In this document: in pieces, positions 13,883 to 20,389 of the stretch | Layout: the number at the start of each line of letters is the position of its first letter | Position numbering within the stretch: the first letter of the stretch is position 1 | Assembly (NCBI GenBank): GCA_043721915.1 | Contig: JAYSPV010000018.1 | Coordinates: forward strand, 1 to 22,481 | Direction: 5' to 3' | Length of the DNA stretch: 22,481 nt | DNA from: UBA668 sp043721915 | GTDB taxonomy: Bacteria; Actinomycetota; Acidimicrobiia; Acidimicrobiales; Ilumatobacteraceae | Translations under genes and position numbers: made by a program | The notes under the pieces: model-generated | Told to the model about the DNA's origin: nothing | Seen by the model: the letters and a program-made list of their open reading frames with translations, nothing else | Database searches by the model: none

Positions 13883-15327
13883 CACGCGCCGCCACCCTGA
13901 GCGGGACCGGCCGTCGGCGCAAGCGCCTCGGGATCGGGAGTCGAGCCCAGCGCGAGCAACGCAGCGGCCAACTGATCCCAATGCCCCTGGAAGCCGTCGG
14001 CCGAGTCGCCGTTGATGATCAGCACGTACGACACCTCGTCACCGCCCGCCATGAAGTAACCGCTGAGCGACTTCACCTTGCTGAGCGTGCCGGTCTTGCC
14101 CTGCAACACACCTGCCAGACCCTCCTGTCGAAAGCTGTCGACGAGGGTCGAGCCGACCTGGCCACCCACGGCCAGTCCTGCCCCCACCGGATCGTTGGCA
14201 CTGCCGCGCTGCAGCACCCCGGCCAGCAGCGAACACGTCAGGCGGTTGTCGCGGCTGAGGCCCGAGCCATCGGTGAGTTGCACCCCTGCCATCGCAAGCC
14301 CCCAGCCGTTCAATGTCTCCGAGATCACCTGCAGGCCGGCTGCGCGGGTGCCTTGCTGCACCTTGGCCAGGCCGATCTCCTTGACCAGCATCTCGGCGGT
14401 GAGGTTGTCGCTGGTGGCAAGCATCTCGTTGAGGATGTCGACGAGCGGCGCAGAGGTGACGCTCCCGAGCACACTCAAGCCGGGCGGCGCAGTTCCCGTG
14501 TCGGCCCCACCGGACACCGCGACCCTGCGGTCGTCGAGCAGGGCGAGGAAGGTTTTCGCAGCGCTGAGCGTCGGGTTGTCGGCGTGCCCGGTGGTGGCGG
14601 TGGTGGAGTCGTTGATCACCAGCGGGCCCACGGGAGTGCCGTCGGCGCTCGCGCGGATGTCGTCGCTCCACCCCGGTGGAAACCTCTCGTCGTCGTAGCG
14701 GGCACCGTCGCCGATGACGCTGCCGGTGATGGACGTCACGCCCGCCGCGACCAGTGCGTCGGCGAGTGCGTTCACGTCAGTGGCATGCAGCGGTGGGCGC
14801 TTGCGGGCTTCGGTCTGTTGCATGTACCACTGCTCGCTCAACACCGGGTCGCCACCACCGACCAAGTAGACGTCGCCTGCGACCACACCGTTCACCGGAG
14901 CAGGTCCGACCACCGTCGTGGTGAACGTCGTTCCCGCGCCCAGCACCTCCAACGCGACGGCGGCGGTCACGATCTTGAGGGTGCTCGCCGGGATCAGCGC
15001 GACATCCGAGTTGCGTCCGACCAACGGCCGATCGTTGACCTGCAGCACGAGACACGAGGTCGAGTCGATCGCAGCCGCCAGTGGCGCCGACTCGTCGATG
15101 AGCACATCGGATCGACGATCGCCGGCCAACGTGCTGGGTGCTCGCCGTACCGACAGCAGGCTCGTGGCCAACACCGCCGGCAGCGGTTCGGGCACGCTGT
15201 CGACCGTCGCGGAATTCGATGACCGTGACTGCGTTCGTGCGACGTACGCGATCGCCCCGAGACCCACCGCCGGAACCAGGGCCAACGCCGTGAGCACGAC
15301 CACTGGACGACGAGCGCGACGGGCCAT
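13882..15327 (-). CDS. dacB: D-alanyl-D-alanine carboxypeptidase/endopeptidase, PBP4 (DacB) family
   Basis: Low-molecular-weight class C penicillin-binding protein (peptidase S13) that trims or cleaves peptidoglycan peptides outside the membrane; 481 residues. A basic start (MARRARR) and one hydrophobic segment (about 8-30) form a signal anchor. Active-site motifs: S-TLK at Ser115-Lys118, SDN at 306-308 and KTG at 411-413, plus the S13-type DGSGLSR (353-359). The large domain inserted between the first two motifs is typical of the family. The ATG at 15327 precedes the signal segment; the frame continues upstream to 15438 with unrelated residues. No Shine-Dalgarno is visible, but a -10-like element ends 7 bases before the ATG, suggesting a leaderless mRNA. 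It lies between rplQ and truA, an unusual place for a cell-wall gene. Confidence 0.92.
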   Translation of the reverse strand: MARRARRPVVVLTALALVPAVGLGAIAYVARTQSRSSNSATVDSVPEPLPAVLATSLLSVRRAPSTLAGDRRSDVLIDESAPLAAAIDSTSCLVLQVNDRPLVGRNSDVALIPASTLKIVTAAVALEVLGAGTTFTTTVVGPAPVNGVVAGDVYLVGGGDPVLSEQWYMQQTEARKRPPLHATDVNALADALVAAGVTSITGSVIGDGARYDDERFPPGWSDDIRASADGTPVGPLVINDSTTATTGHADNPTLSAAKTFLALLDDRRVAVSGGADTGTAPPGLSVLGSVTSAPLVDILNEMLATSDNLTAEMLVKEIGLAKVQQGTRAAGLQVISETLNGWGLAMAGVQLTDGSGLSRDNRLTCSLLAGVLQRGSANDPVGAGLAVGGQVGSTLVDSFRQEGLAGVLQGKTGTLSKVKSLSGYFMAGGDEVSYVLIINGDSADGFQGHWDQLAAALLALGSTPDPEALAPTAGPAQGGGA

Positions 15328-15334
15328 GCAGATG

Positions 15335-15340
15335 AGGATA
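15335..15340 (-). promoter_or_regulatory. Possible -10 element of a leaderless dacB transcript
   Basis: TATCCT on the minus strand ends 7 bases before the dacB ATG, so transcription would begin at or next to the start codon. No Shine-Dalgarno is seen in this interval, which fits leaderless initiation, frequent in actinobacteria. I could not identify a convincing -35 element. Confidence 0.4.
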
Positions 15341-15396
15341 GAAGACCCGAAGCGGGCCGCCGGGGAACAGCGATCGAAACTTGGCCGGTAGACAGC

Positions 15397-15428
15397 AAAC
15401 GGACGGCACCCGGAGGTACCGCCCGTTT
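15397..15428 (-). terminator. Long hairpin after rplQ (end of the infA-rplQ operon)
   Basis: A gap-free 14-bp stem pairs 15397-15410 with 15415-15428 around a 4-base loop; on the minus strand it includes two G-T wobbles, and the outer arms are AAACGG/CCGTTT. It starts 33 bases beyond the rplQ stop, in the 134-base gap before dacB. The outer CCGTTT gives a short T run at the 3' base of the stem on the minus strand. Expected role: termination of the ribosomal-protein/rpoA operon, with dacB-truA transcribed from a new promoter. Confidence 0.7.
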
Positions 15429-15461
15429 CCGTGCGCACGAAGGCGCAGCGTGCTGAACCGC

Positions 15462-15833
15462 TCAGACGAGCTCGATACGAGCCATCTGTGCGTTGTCTCC
15501 GTTGCGCGGGCCGAGCTTCAAGATGCGAAGGTAGCCACCGTTGCGCTCCATATAGCGAGTGGCGACGTCGTTGACCAGCTTGTGGGTCATCTCCTTGTCG
15601 CCCAGGTAGCCCTGGATCTGACGGATGCGGTGCACGCGCATCGGACCCTCGTCCTGAGCTTTCTTGGCCTTGGTGATCAGCTTTTCTGCGATCGGGCGCA
15701 GCGCCTTGGCCTTGGCCTCGGTGGTGACGATCGCCTCGGCGGCGATCAGCGACGCGGTCAAGTTGGCCATCATCAGTCGTTGGTGTTGCGAGCTGCCACC
15801 GAAGTTGCGGGCTCGGCGCGGTGTTGCGGGCAT
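15462..15833 (-). CDS. rplQ: 50S ribosomal protein L17
   Basis: Large-subunit protein near the exit tunnel; 123 residues, the usual short bacterial form. The N-terminal RRARNFGGSSQHQRLMMANLTASLI block and the EAIVTTEAKAKALRPIAEKLITKAKK segment are diagnostic. It follows rpoA after a 32-base gap and is the last gene before the hairpin at 15397-15428, matching the conserved rpoA-rplQ end of the alpha operon. Confidence 0.97.
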   Translation of the reverse strand: MPATPRRARNFGGSSQHQRLMMANLTASLIAAEAIVTTEAKAKALRPIAEKLITKAKKAQDEGPMRVHRIRQIQGYLGDKEMTHKLVNDVATRYMERNGGYLRILKLGPRNGDNAQMARIELV

Positions 15834-15865
15834 GGCGTGGTTCTCCTCTTACGGCTTCGTGTTGC

Positions 15866-16798
15866 TCAGCCGCGCAGCGTCAGGCCGCGCTCGTCGAGCT
15901 TCTGCTTCACTTCGTCCAGGCTCTTCTGCCCGAAGTTGGTGATGTTCAGCAGGTCGTCTTCGTTCTTCGTGAGCAGCTCGCCCACGGTGTTGATCTGGGC
16001 GCGCTTGAGGCAGTTACGCGGGCGCTCCGACAGATCGAGGTCTTCGATCGGGAGATCGAGATCCGGGGACGTGCTGGCGGTGCTGGCCACTTCGCCCAGC
16101 TCGAGGCCTTGCGGCTCGTCGCTGAGGTTGGCGATCAGGTCGACCAGCGAACGCAGCGTGGCGCCGGCCGAGGCCAGGGCCTCGCGGGGCGAGATGCTGC
16201 CATCGGTCTCGATGTCGAGAACGAGACGCTCGTAGTTGGTGCTCTGCTCCACCCGGGTGGGCTCGATCTCGAACATCACACGGCGAACCGGCGAGAAGAT
16301 CGCGTCGATCGGCACGACGCCGATGGTGCGATTCTGGTTCTCACGGTCACACGACAGGTAGCCGCGACCGTGGCCGACCGTCAGGTCAACAGCGAGGCGA
16401 GCCTTGCTGTTGAGCGTGGCGATGTGCAGATCCTTGTTGAGGATCTCGATCTCGCTGGGGCACTTGATGTCGCCGGCGGTGATGACGCCAGGGCCACGCA
16501 CGTCGAGGCGCAGCGTGATCTCCTCGTCGCCCGTGGACGTGACGACGATGTCCTTGATGTTGAGGATCACATCAGTGACGTCCTCGGTGACACCCTGGAT
16601 CGTGTCGAACTCGTGCAATGCGTCGTCGAACCGCACAGCCGTGATCGCCACGCCGGGGATGCTGGACAGCAGCGTGCGGCGCAACGAGTTACCGATGGTG
16701 TGGCCGAAGCCGGGTTCGAGCGGACCGACAGCGAAACGCTGACGCGCGGGGTGGTCTTCGCCGATTGCTTCGACGATGGGGCGCTGGATGACGAGCAT
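15866..16798 (-). CDS. rpoA: DNA-directed RNA polymerase subunit alpha
   Basis: Alpha subunit; the dimer nucleates core RNA polymerase assembly, and its C-terminal domain contacts UP elements and activators. It has 310 residues, normal. The N-terminal domain (about 1-225) has the dimerisation segment FGHTIGNSLRRTLLSSIPG. A flexible acidic linker (about 226-250) leads to the C-terminal helix-hairpin-helix domain with RPRNCLKRAQINTVGELL and NFGQKSLDEVK, keeping the DNA-contacting Arg equivalent to E. coli Arg265. GAGG lies about 7 bases before the ATG. It sits between rpsD and rplQ, with short gaps on both sides. Confidence 0.98.
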   Translation of the reverse strand: MLVIQRPIVEAIGEDHPARQRFAVGPLEPGFGHTIGNSLRRTLLSSIPGVAITAVRFDDALHEFDTIQGVTEDVTDVILNIKDIVVTSTGDEEITLRLDVRGPGVITAGDIKCPSEIEILNKDLHIATLNSKARLAVDLTVGHGRGYLSCDRENQNRTIGVVPIDAIFSPVRRVMFEIEPTRVEQSTNYERLVLDIETDGSISPREALASAGATLRSLVDLIANLSDEPQGLELGEVASTASTSPDLDLPIEDLDLSERPRNCLKRAQINTVGELLTKNEDDLLNITNFGQKSLDEVKQKLDERGLTLRG

Positions 16799-16831
16799 GC
16801 GATTGCCTCTACTACAGGGAAGGTGGCTGGA

Positions 16832-17449
16832 TTACTTGGAGTACAGCTCGACGATGAGCGACTCACGTACAGGAACGTCGATGTGTTCGCGCTGGGGCAG
16901 CTCGCGGACGGTGACCTGCTTGCCACCGTCGCCCTGCTCGAGCCATGCGACCACGGAACGGTCGAGCACGTCGAGGTTGTGCTGCACGACGATCATCTCA
17001 CGCGCCTTGGGCGACAAGCTGATGACGTCGCCCTTCTTCACGCGGTAGCTGCGGATGTCGACCCGCTTGCCGTTGACCTGGATGAGGCCGTGGCTGACGA
17101 ACTGGCCAGCCTGCGGACGAGTGCTGGCGAAACCGGCGCGGTACACGATGTTGTCGAGGCGCTGCTCGAGCAGGCGCAACAGGTTCTCACCGGTTGGGCC
17201 CTGCAGGCGCACGGCTTCCTCGTACGTGTTGCGGAACTGACGCTCGAGGACGCAGTAGATGTACTTCGCCTTCTGCTTCTCCTGCAGCTGCGCGAGGTAC
17301 TCGCTGGGGTTGCCGCGACGACGGGTGCGACCATGCACGCCCGGCGGGAAGGGCCGGCGCTCGAGGGCCTTGCGACCCTTCTCGTTTTCGTAGATGTTGA
17401 TGCCCAGGCGACGCGAGATGCGCACCTTGGGGCCTGTGTAACGAGCCAT
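16832..17449 (-). CDS. rpsD: 30S ribosomal protein S4
   Basis: Primary 16S rRNA-binding protein that nucleates assembly of the small-subunit body; 205 residues. It starts MARYTGPKVRISRRLG and has the RPFPPGVHG motif (32-40). The S4 RNA-binding domain, with RLDNIVYRAGFASTRPQAGQFVSHG, runs from about residue 95. The N-terminal region has no zinc-binding cysteine cluster, so this is the zinc-free form. A 6-base gap separates it from rpsK, and its weak ribosome binding site lies in the end of rpsK, implying translational coupling. Confidence 0.97.
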   Translation of the reverse strand: MARYTGPKVRISRRLGINIYENEKGRKALERRPFPPGVHGRTRRRGNPSEYLAQLQEKQKAKYIYCVLERQFRNTYEEAVRLQGPTGENLLRLLEQRLDNIVYRAGFASTRPQAGQFVSHGLIQVNGKRVDIRSYRVKKGDVISLSPKAREMIVVQHNLDVLDRSVVAWLEQGDGGKQVTVRELPQREHIDVPVRESLIVELYSK

Positions 17450-17455
17450 GATCGA

Positions 17456-17854
17456 TCAGGTCCTACGGCGCTTGGGCTGACGGCAGCCGTTGTGGGGTAC
17501 GGGGGTGACATCCTTGATCGAGGTGACCTCGATGCCGGTGCCCTGGATGCTGCGCACTGCGGTGTCGCGACCCGAACCCGGGCCCTTCACCTGCACTTCG
17601 ACGCGACGCAGACCATGTTCCATCGCTGCACGGGCAGCCTTCTCGGCTGCCATCTGTGCGGCGAACGGGGTGCTCTTGCGCGACCCCTTGAAACCGACAC
17701 CGCCGGAGGACGCCCACGAGATGACGTTGCCTTCGGTATCGGTGATCGAGACGATGGTGTTATTGAACGAGCTCTTGATGTGGACGACACCATTGGTGAC
17801 GTTCTTGCGCTCGCGCTTGCGGGGGCGGCGACCGCCCGGCTTCGGCTTCGCCAT
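17456..17854 (-). CDS. rpsK: 30S ribosomal protein S11
   Basis: Platform protein of the small subunit; 132 residues. Typical features are the basic start PGGRRPRKRERKNV, HIKSSFNNTIVSITD (25-39), GFKGSRKSTPFAAQMAAE and the C-terminal SIKDVTPVPHNGCRQPKRRRT, whose DVTP-PHNGC motif is near-universal. Its ATG shares one base with the rpsM stop (TAATG), so S13 and S11 translation are probably coupled. Confidence 0.97.
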   Translation of the reverse strand: MAKPKPGGRRPRKRERKNVTNGVVHIKSSFNNTIVSITDTEGNVISWASSGGVGFKGSRKSTPFAAQMAAEKAARAAMEHGLRRVEVQVKGPGSGRDTAVRSIQGTGIEVTSIKDVTPVPHNGCRQPKRRRT

Positions 17855-18234
17855 TACTTCCTCACAGCCTTCTTCTTGTTGGCAACGGTTCTCTTTGGGC
17901 CCTTACGGGTACGAGCGTTGGTGTGCGTGCGCTGACCACGGACAGGCAGGCCCTTGCGGTGCCGTACGCCCTGGAAGCACTGGATCTCGATCTTGCGCTT
18001 GATGTCCTGCGCCACGTCGCGGCGAAGATCGCCCTCGACGGTGATGTTGGCATCGACCCACACACGGATCTTGTTGACTTCATCCTCGGTGAGGTTGCGG
18101 ACCCGCTGGTTGGGGTCGAGGCCCACATCGGAGCAGATGCGCTGCGCCGTGGGCTTGCCGATACCGAAGATGTAGGTGAGCGAAATCTCCAACCGCTTTT
18201 CGCGGGGAATGTCGACGCCGGAAATACGTGCCAT
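17854..18234 (-). CDS. rpsM: 30S ribosomal protein S13
   Basis: Head protein of the small subunit that contacts S19 and forms an intersubunit bridge; 126 residues. Features: MARISGVDIPREKRLEISLTYIFGIG, the helix-turn region with LTEDEVNKIR, and the basic RRGLP-like block (here HRKGLPVRGQRTHTNARTRKG) ending in a lysine-rich tail. GAGAAG lies about 8 bases before the ATG. It follows rpmJ after a 16-base gap. Confidence 0.97.
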   Translation of the reverse strand: MARISGVDIPREKRLEISLTYIFGIGKPTAQRICSDVGLDPNQRVRNLTEDEVNKIRVWVDANITVEGDLRRDVAQDIKRKIEIQCFQGVRHRKGLPVRGQRTHTNARTRKGPKRTVANKKKAVRK

Positions 18235-18250
18235 CGTGCGATCTTCTCTT

Positions 18251-18364
18251 TCAGCCCTGGCGTTGCTTATGACGGGGGTTTTCGCAGATCACGCGCACGC
18301 TGCCATGGCGACGGATGACCTTGCACTTCTCACAGATTTTCTTGACGCTCGGTCGAACCTTCAT
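18251..18364 (-). CDS. rpmJ: 50S ribosomal protein L36
   Basis: Smallest ribosomal protein, 37 residues. The translation MKVRPSVKKICEKCKVIRRH followed by GSVRVICENPRHKQRQG matches L36 throughout. The zinc ligands Cys-X2-Cys, then Cys and His (C11, C14, C27, H32) are all present, so this is the zinc-binding (C+) paralogue. It lies between infA and rpsM, its standard place. The ribosome binding site is weak (GAAAG about 9 bases upstream). Confidence 0.97.
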   Translation of the reverse strand: MKVRPSVKKICEKCKVIRRHGSVRVICENPRHKQRQG

Positions 18365-18426
18365 GGATGCGTGCTTTCGTGCTGCTAGGTGTTTCTTAAG
18401 GACTGCTGGAGAACGGACCAGCCGGA

Positions 18427-18651
18427 TTACTTGTAGCGATACGTGATGCGACCGCGTGTGAGGTCGTAAGGAGTGAGCTCTACCTGCACTTTGTCGCCGG
18501 GGAGGATTCGGATGTAATGCATCCGCATCTTCCCGGAGATGTGCGCCAGGACCTTGTGGCCATTTTCGAGTTCGACCCGGAACATTGCGTTCGGGAGCGA
18601 TTCGTTGATCGTGCCTTCCAGCACAATGGCATCGTCTTTCGGCTTGGGCAG
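18427..18651 (-). CDS. infA: Translation initiation factor IF-1, apparently with a CTG start codon
   Basis: Binds the ribosomal A site during initiation and assists IF-2 and IF-3. It is an OB-fold protein with near-complete match to the family: EGTINESLPNAMFRVELENGHKVLAHISGKMRMHYIRILPGDKVQVELTPYDLTRGRITYRYK. Counting from CTG at 18651-18649 it has 74 residues (PKPKDDAIVLEGT...), the expected 72-74. That CTG has a perfect AGGAGG 5 bases upstream. The frame runs on to an ATG at 18705, which would give 92 residues with an 18-residue N-terminal extension; that ATG has no Shine-Dalgarno. No ATG, GTG or TTG lies in frame between the ATG and the conserved core. The protein identity is certain; the CTG start is inference. 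Confidence 0.95.
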   Translation of the reverse strand: MPKPKDDAIVLEGTINESLPNAMFRVELENGHKVLAHISGKMRMHYIRILPGDKVQVELTPYDLTRGRITYRYK

Positions 18652-18656
18652 AACGG

Positions 18657-18662
18657 CCTCCT
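18657..18662 (-). promoter_or_regulatory. Shine-Dalgarno of infA supporting the CTG start
   Basis: AGGAGG on the minus strand (extended GAGGAGG, 18657-18663) is followed by 5 bases (CCGTT) and then CTG. It is the best Shine-Dalgarno seen in the window and lies inside the frame that the upstream ATG would translate. Confidence 0.7.
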
Positions 18663-18737
18663 CGATCGTGGGATCAGTACACCCTGGCGAGCGAAGCCGT
18701 GACATGGCACGACAGGGCTCGCAAGGGCCGAGGAACG

Positions 18738-18766
18738 ATCCTATCGCCCCGCGATGCCAACGCCAA
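18738..18766 (-). promoter_or_regulatory. Predicted promoter of the infA-rplQ operon
   Basis: TTGGCG (18766-18761) and TAGGAT (18743-18738) on the minus strand are separated by exactly 17 bases. Transcription would start near 18731, giving a leader of about 80 bases to the proposed CTG or about 26 bases to the upstream ATG. It lies in the divergent region between infA and pyrR. Confidence 0.55.
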
Positions 18767-18874
18767 GCCCTCGGCGCGCGAATACGCGAACTTCACCGTA
18801 GTCGACCGCGATGGCTCGAACGCGGCACTCCGACGCTCGCGTCGCGGGAGCAATCGGCTCGCAGCCACCGCGGC

Positions 18875-18880
18875 TACAAT
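18875..18880 (+). promoter_or_regulatory. -10 element of the pyr operon
   Basis: TACAAT is a good match to TATAAT, and transcription would begin near 18887, just before the PyrR-type hairpin. The sequence 17 bases upstream (AATCGG) is a poor -35. The predicted leader to the pyrR ATG is only about 46 bases, too short for a terminator/antiterminator pair. Confidence 0.5.
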
Positions 18881-18889
18881 GTACGTCGA

Positions 18890-18920
18890 ACGTGAAATGG
18901 GTCCTGTGAGGCCCATACGT
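18890..18920 (+). promoter_or_regulatory. Predicted PyrR-binding RNA hairpin before pyrR
   Basis: The core GGTCCTGTGAGGCC (18900-18913) fits the PyrR-binding consensus ARUCCNGNGAGGYU known from Bacillus, with the outer A-U pair replaced by G-C. The hexaloop CTGTGA matches CNGNGA. The upper stem ATGGG/CCCAT (18897-18901, 18912-18916) and lower stem ACGT/ACGT (18890-18893, 18917-18920) are separated by a purine bulge GAA (18894-18896), also typical of these sites. The ribosome binding site GAAGGGA (18921-18927) follows immediately. The expected effect is that PyrR bound with UMP blocks translation of pyrR and the coupled genes, as described for Mycobacterium smegmatis. Confidence 0.8.
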
Positions 18921-18932
18921 GAAGGGAACACC

Positions 18933-19448
18933 ATGAACTCCGAACCGCGCGTTGTGCTCAGCGCCGACGACGTGCGTCGGGCAGTCACCCGTATCGCGCA
19001 TGAGATCGTCGAGCGCAATCATGGCTCCACAGACCTGGTGCTGGTAGGGCTGCAGCGAGGCGGCGTATGGCTCGCCGAGGCACTCAGCGGCGTGCTGGCC
19101 ACCATCGATTCCACTCACCCGGTTCCGGTGGGCATGCTCGACGTCAGCTTCCACCGCGACGACGTCGGCCTGCGTCCGATCGTGCCCGGCAGTGTCACCG
19201 ACATCCCGCTTCCACTCGATGGCCGCACCGTCGTGCTGACCGACGATGTGCTGTTCACCGGCCGCACCGTGCGCGCTGCGTTGGAGGCGATCAACGAGTA
19301 CGGCCGTCCGCGAGCGGTTCAGCTGGCCGTCCTGGTCGATCGCGGGCATCGCGAGCTGCCCATCCGGCCCGACTTCGTGGGCAAGAACCTGCCCACCAGC
19401 CGTGACGAGCAGGTTGCGGCCACCGTCGACGGGGTGACGATCCGATGA
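18933..19448 (+). CDS. pyrR: Bifunctional pyr operon regulator / uracil phosphoribosyltransferase PyrR
   Basis: RNA-binding regulator that responds to UMP/UTP and PRPP, with uracil phosphoribosyltransferase activity in many members; 171 residues, slightly short of the usual ~180. Family features: LVGLQRGGVWLAEAL (37-51), LDVSFHRDD (69-77) and the PRPP-binding loop VVLTDDVLFTGRTVRAAL (100-117). The C-terminal DRGHRELPIRPDFVGKNLPTS block is diagnostic of PyrR rather than a plain phosphoribosyltransferase. The ATG at 18933 has GAAGGGA 5 bases upstream; the longer frame from 18699 crosses both promoters and is rejected. It overlaps pyrB by ATGA. Confidence 0.96.
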   Translation: MNSEPRVVLSADDVRRAVTRIAHEIVERNHGSTDLVLVGLQRGGVWLAEALSGVLATIDSTHPVPVGMLDVSFHRDDVGLRPIVPGSVTDIPLPLDGRTVVLTDDVLFTGRTVRAALEAINEYGRPRAVQLAVLVDRGHRELPIRPDFVGKNLPTSRDEQVAATVDGVTIR

Positions 19449-20389
19449 AGCACCTGCTGTCGATCGAGGATCTCACAGCGACGCAGATCCATCAACTCCT
19501 CGAGCTCACCGACCACATGGTGGAGGTGAACACGCGGCCGATCCCGAAGGTGCCCGCCCTGCGCGGCAAGAACGTGGTCAGCCTGTTCTTCGAGGACAGC
19601 ACGCGAACGCGCACCAGTTTCGACACGGCTGCCAAACGGCTCAGCGCCGACACCATGAACTTCGCTGTGTCCAGTAGCAGCGTCAACAAGGGCGAGAGCC
19701 TGCGCGACACGATCGAGACGATCAGCGCGATGGGCGTCGACGCGTTCGTGGTGCGCCACAAGAGCAGCGGTACGCCACTTGCGATGACGCAGTGGACGAA
19801 CGCGAGCATCATCAACGCCGGCGACGGCTGGCACCAACACCCCACGCAAGCGCTGCTCGACTGCTACACCATCCGCACCCGTCTCAACCGGCGCGACGGC
19901 TTCAACGGGCTGCGGATCGCGATCGTCGGCGACATCAAGCACAGCCGGGTCGCGCGTAGCAACGTGCAGGCATTCGCTGCTCTCGGCGCGCAGGTGACGC
20001 TCGTCGCTCCCCCAACCCTGCTCCCACCCTCGATCGGCGACTGGCCGGTGGAGGTCAGCCACGACCTCGACTCGCTGCTCGAGCACCTCGACGTGCTGTA
20101 CCTGCTGCGTGTGCAGCGCGAGCGCATGGAGGATGCGCTGCTGCCGTCGCTCGACGAGTACTCCGCGATGTACGGCCTCACTGCTGCGCGAGCGGCACGC
20201 CTTGCGCCGCACGCACTGGTGATGCACCCTGGGCCGATGAACCGCGGCGTCGAGATGGTCGTCGACCCATCGGAGCTGCCTGGCTGCGCCATTCTCGACC
20301 AGGTCACCAACGGCGTCGCCGTACGGATGGCCGTGTTGTTCTCGTTGCTCGGTTCGGGCGGCGACCTCCGATCGGAGCACCTGTCATGA
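19445..20389 (+). CDS. pyrB: Aspartate carbamoyltransferase catalytic subunit
   Basis: Condenses carbamoyl phosphate and aspartate to carbamoyl aspartate, the committed pyrimidine step; 314 residues, normal. The carbamoyl-phosphate loop FFEDSTRTR is at 48-56, and the SSSSVNKGESLRDT segment follows with the loop lysine reaching the active site. GDGWHQHPTQALLD (127-140) and HPGPMNRGVE near 261-270 complete the active site. No regulatory-chain gene (pyrI) follows, as in other bacteria with PyrR operons. Both junctions are ATGA overlaps. Confidence 0.97.
   Translation: MKHLLSIEDLTATQIHQLLELTDHMVEVNTRPIPKVPALRGKNVVSLFFEDSTRTRTSFDTAAKRLSADTMNFAVSSSSVNKGESLRDTIETISAMGVDAFVVRHKSSGTPLAMTQWTNASIINAGDGWHQHPTQALLDCYTIRTRLNRRDGFNGLRIAIVGDIKHSRVARSNVQAFAALGAQVTLVAPPTLLPPSIGDWPVEVSHDLDSLLEHLDVLYLLRVQRERMEDALLPSLDEYSAMYGLTAARAARLAPHALVMHPGPMNRGVEMVVDPSELPGCAILDQVTNGVAVRMAVLFSLLGSGGDLRSEHLS

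Noticed and set aside
15821..17935. 704-residue plus-strand open frame across the ribosomal genes
   Set aside because: It lies opposite rpoA, rpsD and rpsK, all of which are clear by homology; long antisense frames are expected in high-GC DNA.
18699..18932. Long form of PyrR starting at 18699
   Set aside because: It would translate through both divergent promoters and the PyrR hairpin; the ATG at 18933 has a proper ribosome binding site and gives the family length.
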